Shown here in pieces: positions 1 to 6,171 of a stretch of 38,711 bases of DNA (within the stretch, counting starts at the first letter, position 1; each line of letters begins with the position of its first letter). Both the position numbers and the translations under genes were made by a program. The notes under the pieces are model-generated. The model saw only the letters and a program-made list of their open reading frames with translations, had not been told where the DNA came from and ran no database searches. Source of the stretch: Clostridiales bacterium (lineage in GTDB: Bacteria; Bacillota; Clostridia; Christensenellales; CAG-138); contig SFNQ01000034.1 in the NCBI GenBank assembly GCA_004554165.1, positions 1-38,711 on the forward strand, given 5' to 3'.

Positions 1-503
1 ATCGTTATTTTCGATGACCGCATCCCATGCTTCTATGTCGGTATTTTCCTCCAGGACTATTTCCGGGGACAGCGACACCGTCTGCTTGATGATAATATCG
101 GCGGAGAGCTTATCCCGAACAGACTGAACCACGCTCTGCAAATCAACGCCAGCCTGGTCGATCTTGTTGATAAAGATAACGGTGGGAATGTTCATTTTCC
201 GCAGGGCATGGAACAGAATACGGGTCTGGGCCTGCACGCCATCTTTAGCGGAGATCACCAAGATGGCCCCATCTAAAACAGCCAAAGAGCGGTACACCTC
301 CGCCAAAAAATCCATGTGGCCGGGCGTATCCACAATGTGGTAATCCCACGCTGCCGCTCCAAAAACAAGGTGTCCGTCCTCGTTGTCCCTTTTTCGACGC
401 TCCCTGGTTCTGAAATGGCTCCACTGGCATATAGCAGACTCTCCGTCAAGGTCGTCTTTCCAGCGTCTACATGGGCAAGAATCCCGATATTGATAATGTT
501 CAT
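1..503 (-). pseudogene. tet(W): Tet(W)-type ribosomal protection gene, frameshifted by internal deletion, truncated by window edge
   Basis: The first 55 or so residues match the start of Tet(W)/Tet(O)-class EF-G-like GTPases, which release tetracycline from the ribosome: MNIINIGILAHVDAGKTTLT contains the P-loop AHVDAGKT. After RGIT the frame breaks near 339-343. The continuation, with the G3 motif DTPGH and then FINKIDQAG (NKID being G4), is intact in another frame down to position 1. Relative to the family about 16 residues (roughly 46 nt) are missing between RGIT and IVDTPGH, including switch-I sequence. The length is not a multiple of three, so no functional protein is expected. The start at 503 has GGAGGATAGAC ahead of it. 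Assignment to tet(W) rests on recalled protein sequence. Confidence 0.85.
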
Positions 504-535
504 GTCTATCCTCCATACAAGGCCCGAATGGGCGC

Positions 536-571
536 AAAAATCCCCAGCGGCTAATACTTTTACCGCTGGGG
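536..571 (-). terminator. Attenuator hairpin ahead of tet(W)
   Basis: A perfect 9-bp stem (CCCCAGCGG at 542-550, CCGCTGGGG at 563-571) is followed on the minus strand by a T run (A's at 536-540). It lies about 35 nt before the tet start. Ribosomal-protection tet genes are known to be controlled by leader transcription attenuation; this placement fits that model. Confidence 0.75.
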
Positions 572-700
572 ATCATGACTTCGGACACACAGAAACATAC
601 ACGACTTACATAAGCCGCGGTCCGTCACGATATTTACTAAAAAGGCAAAAGTATTCTTAAAATTGGGTACAAAAACCAAGCCCCTGCAAGGGGCAATCAT
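560..700 (-). CDS. Putative tet leader peptide, 46 aa
   Basis: A short frame begins ATG at 700 (MIAPCRGLVFVPNF...) and ends with TAA at 560-562, inside the attenuator stem. A leader whose translation ends in the terminator hairpin is what an attenuation model needs: ribosome position would decide whether the hairpin forms. The ribosome site is weak (ATGGGCG eight or so bases upstream). I assign it from position and the known biology of tet leaders, not from recognised sequence. Confidence 0.4.
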   Translation of the reverse strand: MIAPCRGLVFVPNFKNTFAFLVNIVTDRGLCKSCMFLCVRSHDPQR

Positions 701-777
701 TTTTGCGCCCATTATCAAATTTTATTTAAGAATACCTTGCCGCATATTTGATAGACTCCTCAAATCAGGATAATAGC

Positions 778-806
778 AGTATATCATAGTACGCTCTAAA
801 AAACAA
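778..806 (-). promoter_or_regulatory. Promoter of the tet(W) leader
   Basis: On the minus strand, TTGTTT (801-806) and TATACT (778-783) are separated by 17 nt. The transcript would start about 70 nt before the leader ATG. The intervening AT-rich stretch differs in composition from the GC-rich mob region, as expected of tet cargo DNA. Confidence 0.6.
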
Positions 807-838
807 GAAATCATTTTACCGATTCCACAAATAAAATC

Positions 839-864
839 GGAGGGTATTCACTGGAATACCCTCC
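839..864 (-). terminator. Terminator after mobV
   Basis: An 11-bp inverted repeat (GGAGGGTATTC / GAATACCCTCC, 4-nt loop) lies 11 nt past the mobV stop, followed on the minus strand by a T-rich stretch. It separates mob transcription from the tet promoter. Confidence 0.7.
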
Positions 865-875
865 GGTTTTGGTGA

Positions 876-2063
876 TTATCGTGCGTCTATCCGAATTTTT
901 GACTTTGCGGCCCGTTTCCGTTCCTTTTCGGCATGTTCCTGCTGGTAAGCTGCCTCTAATATTCTGTCCACTTGTTCTGGGCCAAAGGCCCTTTTGACCC
1001 GCTCATAGTCAGCGGAGACTTGCCGCATGGCCTTGTTTTCCAACTTGACCTCCTGCAATCGATCAGACAGGCGGATGTTGCTCTCCCTCACCCGGCCATA
1101 GTCCCCTTGCAGACGCTCAAATTTCCCCCGCAGCTCCACATAGGCCAGATACAGGGAGCGCAGCACCTTGACGATTTGGGCCAGCAGGGGCTTTGCCTTT
1201 TTCTCTCGGTAGGCCCGGCCTGTTTCCAGCGTTCCCGGCTCCGGCAAAATCTCCTCCGGATTGGCGGAGAAATCCGCTGCCAACCGCTCCATATTTTTCA
1301 CCGCCGGGGCAAGTTCTTTGAGCCGCCGTTCCTGGCTCTCCACCTGGTTTTCTTTCTCCGCCTTGACCGTCTCCAGAACGGCGATCTCCTTTGCCCGCTG
1401 CTCTTTCTTGTAGTCCAGCACAGACAAGTGCTTGTCGTGGGTGCCTTTGTCCTCCCACTCAATCCCGTGGCGCTCCATGACCAGGGAAAGCTGCTCCTTT
1501 TCCGAGCGCACCCACTGGCTCCACTCTGTGTCCCCTCTGGTGCCGCCCTGGAAACCCTGGGCCGCTAACGCCTGTTTCAAAGATACCCTCGTGTCCAGCC
1601 CTCGCTTGCTCCCGGTGGTGAATGGTACAAAGTCAATGTGCAGATGGGGCGTAGCCTCGTCCATGTGGAGGTGGGCAGAGAACACCCGGAGTTGGGGGTT
1701 GCGCTCTTGAAAGCCCTTCATGTACTCGTCCAAAACCGCTGCCGCAAGCTGTCCCTCCTCGCTGTCGGCGCTCATATCATCTCGATTGCCCACTTGCAGG
1801 ATGATTTCATGGAACGGCTTTTCCTGCTTGCCGGAGTGGATCTTCTCATAGTAATCCTCTATCCTTCTGTCGGCCCTGGTTTGTTTAGCGTTGTACCGTT
1901 CCAGAGCCTCGTCAAAGAGTTCATGGTACACCGCCTTGATATTCTCCTGGCAGTAGGTTATATTCAAGTGGGAGCGTTCCGGGTCAGTGTTCTTGGCGTG
2001 GAATTTTCTACTGTTATGGTTCACCGATCCTTGGCCCACCATGGCGCTGATTGTCCTTTTCAA
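876..2063 (-). CDS. mobV: MobV-family relaxase (Pre/Mob plasmid recombination enzyme)
   Basis: This 395-residue protein would nick the element's oriT and lead single-stranded DNA into a recipient using another element's secretion channel. The N-terminus (TISAMVGQGSVNHNSRKF) is typical of MobV enzymes. The metal-binding motif HLHMDEATPHLHIDF near residue 132 matches the family HxDExxPHxH signature. The C-terminal part is charged and probably coiled coil (residues 215-395). I take TTG at 2063 as start because MobV proteins begin just before the SAM(V) motif and GGGAGGAGGGA precedes it; ATG at 2042 would cut the motif. It is downstream of the helicase gene, with the likely oriT between them. Confidence 0.9.
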   Translation of the reverse strand: MKRTISAMVGQGSVNHNSRKFHAKNTDPERSHLNITYCQENIKAVYHELFDEALERYNAKQTRADRRIEDYYEKIHSGKQEKPFHEIILQVGNRDDMSADSEEGQLAAAVLDEYMKGFQERNPQLRVFSAHLHMDEATPHLHIDFVPFTTGSKRGLDTRVSLKQALAAQGFQGGTRGDTEWSQWVRSEKEQLSLVMERHGIEWEDKGTHDKHLSVLDYKKEQRAKEIAVLETVKAEKENQVESQERRLKELAPAVKNMERLAADFSANPEEILPEPGTLETGRAYREKKAKPLLAQIVKVLRSLYLAYVELRGKFERLQGDYGRVRESNIRLSDRLQEVKLENKAMRQVSADYERVKRAFGPEQVDRILEAAYQQEHAEKERKRAAKSKIRIDAR

Positions 2064-2086
2064 ATCAATCCCTCCTCCCTTTTCCG

Positions 2087-2206
2087 CCGCGCAAGCGGCG
2101 AGCCTTTGTTACTTTCTGCGAAAGTAACGCAAAAGCACTTTTGACAGCCTGACGGCCATCAAAAGCGCATTTGCGCCCTACGGGGTGGTGTGGGGGCTTT
2201 GCCCCC
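2087..2206. other. Candidate oriT: stacked inverted repeats upstream of mobV
   Basis: Between mobV and the helicase gene lies about 445 nt with no credible gene. Close to the mobV start are several palindromes: CGCCGC/GCGGCG at about 2087-2102, GTTACTTTC-tgc-GAAAGTAAC at 2108-2128, CTTTTGA/TCAAAAG at 2138-2165, and GGGGGC-ttt-GCCCCC at 2192-2206. MobV oriTs are usually just upstream of the mob gene and contain inverted repeats next to the nick. I did not recognise a defined nick sequence, so the exact site is unknown. The remaining 2207-2430 is GC-rich with more short inverted repeats and no gene. Confidence 0.45.
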
Positions 2207-2430
2207 GGCAACTGCGGTTGCCTCCCCCAGCAGGGCCGCCCTTTGAAAAGGGCACCCTGCACCCCGCCTAAACTTTGTCACTCGCCGTTGGGCAGGGTGG
2301 AAAGGCCAGGGGCCTTTCCACCGCCCGGCAAGTGTTTTCCGTGGGCCGAAAGTCAAGGGGTACGGGTTGTATTGACTTGCGGCAATCTCCACCCGCAGGT
2401 ATGCCCCCCTTGACTTTCGCCCCCGCTCCC

Positions 2431-2514
2431 CGTGACAGCCGTGACGACCGTGACGATGTTTTACACACCGCCTCCGCACTCCGAAAAGCTGTCACAGCTG
2501 TCACGGTCGTCACG
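2431..2514. repeat. Inverted array of 9-bp iterons (candidate replication or protein-binding site)
   Basis: Three tandem copies of CGTGACRRY (CGTGACAGC, CGTGACGAC, CGTGACGAT; 2431-2457) face three inverted copies (GCTGTCACA, GCTGTCACG, GTCGTCACG; 2488-2514) across 30 nt. The right arm overlaps the last codon and stop of the helicase gene. Iterons beside a replication-type helicase gene are typical of plasmid origins, so this may be where a Rep or accessory protein binds. Confidence 0.75.
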
Positions 2515-3664
2515 CCTGGGGTTCCTCCAACGTGAGCTTGATACTCCGCCCGGCATGGGTTCGGGCGCTTTCATAGTGGATGTGGTACTCATAGGACAGC
2601 CGCCACGCCCGGACATTCAGCCGCATAGCCAGGGCATTGGGTTTCATATCCAGCCCCAGGGCGGCGACAAGTTCCGTGGCCGTCCCTCTCCACTCTGGCC
2701 GTTCCGCCGTTACCAGGGCGGCAACAGCCTCCAACACCGGGTCAGGCGGCTCCTGCCGCAGCTCCGTTTCCCGCCGCTCCAGCTCCCACACAAGCCGTTC
2801 CTCGTCCCGCTTGAGGTAGAGGCGCTGGTCTTGCTGATCCCGCCCAGAAATGTCCAGGGTGGCGGCGTTGTCTGCCCGCCGCTCCTTTTGGAGCAGAAAG
2901 GCCCCGTCTGCCGCACCCAATAAGCCGTTGGTGCCGGAGATCATATCAAACTTATCATCGGCCTGCTGCTTGCGGGTGTGATGTACAACCAGGAGGCAAA
3001 CCCCGCTTATATCGGCAAACCGTTTCAGTTTGGTGATTACCTCATAGTCGTTGGCATAGCTGTACTTCTCTGCCCCGGCCTCCCGGATTTTTTGCAGGGT
3101 GTCGATGATAATAAGCCGGGTGTCCGTGTGTTCCCGGACAAAGCCCTTTAGCTGCTCCTCCAGGCCACCGCCGAGCTGCTTAGCTCCGATGGCAAAGAAC
3201 AGGTTTCCGGTACTCTCTACTCCAAACATCCGGTACAACCGCTCCTGTAAGCGACGGTGGTTGTCCTCCAGGGCCAGATAGAGGACTGTCCCCTGGCGCA
3301 CCTCATACCCCCACAGGGAAAGGCCCATACTCACATGATAGGCAAGCTGGGCCATGAGAAAGGACTTGCCCACCTTGGGAGCGCCCACAAAGAGATATGT
3401 CCCCGCATAGAGCAGACCGTCTACCACAGGAGGTCTGCCGGGGTACACCTGTTCGTAGAGGTCATTCATAGACACGGTAGGCAGATAGGCCGGGTCATTG
3501 ACCCGGCTTATCTGCCGCAGGATTTCCTCCAAATCTCTTTCCGGGGGCTTGTGTTCTGTCACGCCCTCTGCTATACTTTGGTTAGGTTTTTGTGAGAGCG
3601 ACTGTCCCCCGTCTGCGCCAACAGGCGGATATGGGGCAGTCGTTTTCTCTTGCAATCTATCCAT
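2510..3664 (-). CDS. RepA-like AAA ATPase / replicative helicase of the element
   Basis: This 384-residue protein belongs to the RecA-fold ATPases (AAA_25) related to RepA hexameric helicases of mobile plasmids. The Walker A is GAPKVGKS near residue 94, and the Walker B strand is RLIIIDTLQKI near residue 185, with VVHHTRK further on as a RepA/DnaB-type sensor region. The last ~90 residues form a separate domain resembling a winged helix. ATG at 3664 follows GGGAGGATTGAT. It sits 3 nt after the small accessory gene, so they are co-transcribed. It could support autonomous replication of the excised circle; the iterons at its 3' end favour that. Substrate and role are inferred from family only. 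Confidence 0.8.
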   Translation of the reverse strand: MDRLQEKTTAPYPPVGADGGQSLSQKPNQSIAEGVTEHKPPERDLEEILRQISRVNDPAYLPTVSMNDLYEQVYPGRPPVVDGLLYAGTYLFVGAPKVGKSFLMAQLAYHVSMGLSLWGYEVRQGTVLYLALEDNHRRLQERLYRMFGVESTGNLFFAIGAKQLGGGLEEQLKGFVREHTDTRLIIIDTLQKIREAGAEKYSYANDYEVITKLKRFADISGVCLLVVHHTRKQQADDKFDMISGTNGLLGAADGAFLLQKERRADNAATLDISGRDQQDQRLYLKRDEERLVWELERRETELRQEPPDPVLEAVAALVTAERPEWRGTATELVAALGLDMKPNALAMRLNVRAWRLSYEYHIHYESARTHAGRSIKLTLEEPQA

Positions 3665-3667
3665 CTA

Positions 3668-3988
3668 TCAATCCTCCCTCATGCCGTCCATGATGGCGGC
3701 GATCAGCCGGATGGTGTCCAGCAACTCCCCATCCACGCCATTCCCGGCCTCGATACGCTCCAGTTCTTCCAGAACGGCGGCCAGCTCGTTCCGCAGGGCC
3801 TTATACACCCTGGGGTTGCCCTGTACCACCACATCCCGGCACAGCAGCCGTCGGGTGATGTAGTCCTGTTTGGTAAGGCCGGAGAGCCGCACAGCGGTTT
3901 CAATTTCCCTGTCCTCATCCGGGGACACCCGGAAAGCCACAGTTTTGTTTCTCCAGCGGTTGTGTCGGTCAAGATTTTTCACTGACAT
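3668..3988 (-). CDS. Small mobilization accessory protein (MobC/ribbon-helix-helix type)
   Basis: This 106-residue protein has an N-terminal segment, NKTVAFRVSPDEDREIETAV, resembling the ribbon-helix-helix of relaxosome accessory proteins, then LSGLTKQDYITRRLL, and a helical C-terminus. Such proteins bind oriT and help the relaxase. It sits between integrase (3 nt gap) and helicase (3 nt gap), so it is made with both. The start at 3988 is preceded by AAAGGGGG. An alternative is a transcriptional autoregulator of the same fold. Confidence 0.65.
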   Translation of the reverse strand: MSVKNLDRHNRWRNKTVAFRVSPDEDREIETAVRLSGLTKQDYITRRLLCRDVVVQGNPRVYKALRNELAAVLEELERIEAGNGVDGELLDTIRLIAAIMDGMRED

Positions 3989-3991
3989 GAT

Positions 3992-5068
3992 TTAGGCCCC
4001 CTTTCGCTCCATGTCCAGTTTGTCCGCCATCTCCGCCTGCCGGGTGGGGAACAGGTGGGCGTAGCGGTAGGTAATATCAATGCTTTCATGTCCCACCCGG
4101 TCAGCGATTGCCAGGGCCGTAAAGCCCATGTCAATGAGCAGCGAAATGTGGGAGTGCCTCAGGTCGTGTATTCTGATCCGCTTTACCCCGGCCTCTTTCG
4201 CACCCCTGTCCATCTCCCGGTGGAGGTAGGATTTTGTCACCGTGAAAATGCGGTCGGTGGGCTTCACCCCATACAGGCTCTTGATATAGTCTCGCATTTC
4301 TTCACAGAGGAAAGCGGGCATTTGAATGACCCGGTTGCTCTTAGGGGTCTTGGGGTCGGTAATCACATCCTTGCCCTTAATCCGCTGGTAGGACTTGGAG
4401 ATGGTGACGGTCTGTTTCTCAAAGTCGAAGTCGCCAGGAGTGAGGGCCAGCAGCTCCCCCTCCCGGACGCCGCACCAGTAGAGCATTTCAAAGGCGTAAT
4501 AGGAAAGGGGCTTGTCCATCATGGCCTCGGCGAATTTCAGATACTCCGCCTTTGTCCAGAACAGCATTTCCCGTCCCTTTGGCTTTCCCATATTGCCCGC
4601 CTGGGCAGCGGGATTGACCTTTAGATTGTAGTGCCGTACCGCATGGTTGAACACGGCGCTCAACTGATTGTGCAGCGTTTTTAAGTACACCGGAGAGTAG
4701 GGCTTGCCGTTCTTGTCCCGGTAACCCAGCATTTCATTCTGCCAGGCGATGACCTCCTTGGAGTGAATGTCGCACATCTTCCGCTTGCCGAAGTACGGCA
4801 CCAACTTCTTGTAGAGGATATGCTCTTTCGTCCCCCAGGTGTTTTCCTTGATACGGCCTTTCATGTCCGCCACATAGACAGCCACGAAGTTTTCAAAGGT
4901 CATTTCCAGGTCGGCGGTCTGTTGTTGCAGGAATGTCCGCTCCCACTCCAGAGCCTCCCGCTTGGTGGGAAAGCCCCGTTTCATTTTCTTTACTTTCTTG
5001 CCCGTCCAGTCCTCGTAGTAAAAGGACGCATACCATGTGCCCTTTGCCTTGTCTTTGTATGCCGGCAT
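3992..5068 (-). CDS. int: Tyrosine-family site-specific integrase
   Basis: A 358-residue integrase that should insert and excise the element at guaA. It has an N-terminal arm-binding domain (PAYKDKAKGTWYASFYYEDW), a SAM-like core-binding domain (about 60-165), and a catalytic domain. Visible catalytic residues: R in CGVREGELLAL, HDLRHSH (HxxR), H in VGHESIDIT, and the nucleophile Y in TYRYAHLF. I chose ATG at 5068 (MPAYKD) over the upstream in-frame 5104 because AGGAGG lies directly before it. It is 13 nt downstream of xis. Related integrases are common in Tn916-like and smaller mobilizable elements of Firmicutes. Confidence 0.93.
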   Translation of the reverse strand: MPAYKDKAKGTWYASFYYEDWTGKKVKKMKRGFPTKREALEWERTFLQQQTADLEMTFENFVAVYVADMKGRIKENTWGTKEHILYKKLVPYFGKRKMCDIHSKEVIAWQNEMLGYRDKNGKPYSPVYLKTLHNQLSAVFNHAVRHYNLKVNPAAQAGNMGKPKGREMLFWTKAEYLKFAEAMMDKPLSYYAFEMLYWCGVREGELLALTPGDFDFEKQTVTISKSYQRIKGKDVITDPKTPKSNRVIQMPAFLCEEMRDYIKSLYGVKPTDRIFTVTKSYLHREMDRGAKEAGVKRIRIHDLRHSHISLLIDMGFTALAIADRVGHESIDITYRYAHLFPTRQAEMADKLDMERKGA

Positions 5069-5081
5069 TGTGGTTCCCTCC

Positions 5082-5270
5082 TTATTGTCTGTCCCGCAGC
5101 CCATAGAATTTTTCCTCGAAGTAGCGCCTGCTTACCCGTCCGGGAATGGTGAGAAAGCCTTTTTTCTTCAGCTCCTCGTTCATCTCCCGCACCAGCTTGT
5201 AGGCGTAGGGCTTGGAAATGCCCAGCTCCCTGGCGACCTCCTCTGCTCTCACAAACAGCTCCTTTTCCAT
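5082..5270 (-). CDS. xis: Excisionase-like small DNA-binding protein
   Basis: A 62-residue protein with a MerR/excisionase-like helix-turn-helix (VARELGISKPYAYKLVREMN) and a basic C-terminus. Its position, one gene ahead of the integrase and driven by the operator-controlled promoter, fits a recombination directionality factor. ATG at 5270 is preceded by AGGAGGTGCTGACC; GTG at 5279 is also in frame but too near that site. Confidence 0.75.
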   Translation of the reverse strand: MEKELFVRAEEVARELGISKPYAYKLVREMNEELKKKGFLTIPGRVSRRYFEEKFYGLRDRQ

Positions 5271-5292
5271 GGTCAGCACCTCCTTATTTTAG

Positions 5293-5378
5293 TTTCGCAA
5301 ATATGTTAATGTCACCATCTTCATTATACATTAACATAAGTGTTAATGTCAAGAATTTATTTCGCATTTTTGTTAAAG
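5293..5378. repeat. Direct repeats flanking the xis promoter
   Basis: Two 19-bp copies of TTTCGCAWWTWTGTTAAWG occur at 5293-5311 and 5360-5378 on either side of the xis promoter. They share their TGTTAA core with the palindrome at 5329-5348. They are likely binding sites for the divergent XRE regulator or for Xis. Confidence 0.6.
5323..5352 (-). promoter_or_regulatory. xis-int promoter with palindromic operator
   Basis: Minus-strand TTGACA (5347-5352) and TATAAT (5323-5328) are 18 nt apart. The spacer is largely filled by the perfect palindrome CATTAACA-taag-TGTTAATG (5329-5348). A repressor bound there would block polymerase, the usual way such elements keep excision silent. The adjacent XRE protein is the obvious candidate. 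Confidence 0.8.
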
Positions 5379-5384
5379 ATTATC

Positions 5385-5413
5385 TTGCATCTTTCGCTTT
5401 TTTGCGCTATACT
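5385..5413 (+). promoter_or_regulatory. Promoter of the XRE regulator
   Basis: TTGCAT (5385-5390), 17 nt, TATACT (5408-5413). The start of transcription would be about 15-20 nt before the ATG at 5437. One of the TTTCGCA repeats lies just upstream, so autoregulation is possible. Confidence 0.7.
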
Positions 5414-5436
5414 ATTGGCAAAGGCGGTGGGATATT

Positions 5437-5994
5437 ATGACAGTCGGAGACAAGATAAAGAAAATCCGCACCTTTCGAGGCATGACACAAAAGGAATTGG
5501 GGCTTGCTATCGGCTTTGAGGAAAAGGGAGCGGACAACCGGATCGCCCAGTATGAGACGAATTACCGTGTTCCGAAACGGGAACTGCTGGACAAGATGGC
5601 CGAGGCGCTGCGGGTAGACCGCCAGAACTTCTACACCATCGCCCCCGGCTCTGCCGAGGACTTCATGCGGACATTCTTCTGGCTGGACGAGGACAGCCCT
5701 GGCGCTATCCGCCTGTTCCAACTTGTCCGCAATCCGGGCAGAGCAGGGGCCGCTGATGATACCGCTGTACGGTACAATGATAGCGATGACTGGCCCGCAC
5801 ACCCTCCCGTGGGTATGTACTTCCAGTATGGCCTTGTGGACGAGTTCATGCGGGAATGGCTTTTTCGTCAGCAGGAGTTACACGCCGGGGAGATCACCAG
5901 GGAAGAGTATTTTGAATGGAAACTCAACTGGCCCCATACCTGCGACGATGGCCTGGAAAGCGAATATTATATCCCTTGGCGGAAAAATAAATAA
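5437..5994 (+). CDS. XRE-family transcriptional regulator of the element
   Basis: A 185-residue protein with an N-terminal Cro/C1-type helix-turn-helix (IKKIRTFRGMTQKELGLAIG, then NRIAQYETNYRVP). The C-terminal two thirds are of unknown fold, rich in Trp/Tyr and acidic residues. It is divergent from xis-int and shares the operator-rich 160-nt spacer, so it probably controls excision. No LexA-type protease or ImmA partner is visible, so the inducing signal is unknown. It ends 10 nt before a strong terminator that closes the element. Confidence 0.8.
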   Translation: MTVGDKIKKIRTFRGMTQKELGLAIGFEEKGADNRIAQYETNYRVPKRELLDKMAEALRVDRQNFYTIAPGSAEDFMRTFFWLDEDSPGAIRLFQLVRNPGRAGAADDTAVRYNDSDDWPAHPPVGMYFQYGLVDEFMREWLFRQQELHAGEITREEYFEWKLNWPHTCDDGLESEYYIPWRKNK

Positions 5995-6004
5995 GACAAG
6001 CAAA

Positions 6005-6045
6005 AAAACCGCCCTGCTGAATTTGTCGTTCAGCAGGGCGGTTTT
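6005..6045. terminator. Strong bidirectional terminator after the XRE gene
   Basis: A perfect 17-bp stem (AAAACCGCCCTGCTGAA / TTCAGCAGGGCGGTTTT) with a 7-nt loop, A-rich on the left and T-rich on the right. It ends the XRE transcript and could also stop leftward transcription from guaA entering the element. Confidence 0.9.
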
Positions 6046-6094
6046 GCTTGTCCTTTTGGGATTTTTCTCTTGAGAATACCGGGCGGACACAAAT

Positions 6095-6122
6095 AGTATC
6101 AATCCAGTATCAAGAGCAGTAT
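6095..6122. repeat. Three AGTAT direct repeats near the element end
   Basis: AGTAT occurs at 6095, 6106 and 6118 (the first two as AGTATCAA), spaced 11 and 12 bp, about one helical turn. They are 50-75 bp from the guaA stop. Short helically phased repeats inside an element end are typical integrase arm-binding sites. This is inferred from position and spacing. Confidence 0.4.
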
Positions 6123-6171
6123 GGACGGGCAAAAAAGCCTGTATTCATGCGGGTTTTCGCCGTTTCGAGCG

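Larger units (their letters stand above)
1..6171. mobile_element. Integrative mobilizable element next to guaA 3' end (left end outside window)
   Basis: The stretch holds a tyrosine integrase, an excisionase-like protein, a MobV relaxase, a RepA-like helicase, a small accessory DNA-binding candidate, an XRE regulator and a tet(W)-type cargo gene. No type IV secretion genes are present, so it would be mobilized rather than self-transmissible. The integrase end abuts the 3' end of guaA, a known integration hotspot for genomic islands. The right boundary should lie between the XRE terminator (6045) and the guaA stop (6172). Three AGTAT repeats at 6095-6122 may be integrase arm sites. The left boundary and matching att copy are not in the window. 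Confidence 0.65.

Noticed and set aside
2065..2479. Short frames on both strands between mobV and the helicase gene
   Set aside because: They overlap palindromes and iterons and encode Arg/Gly/Pro-rich sequence; the region reads as oriT/origin DNA.
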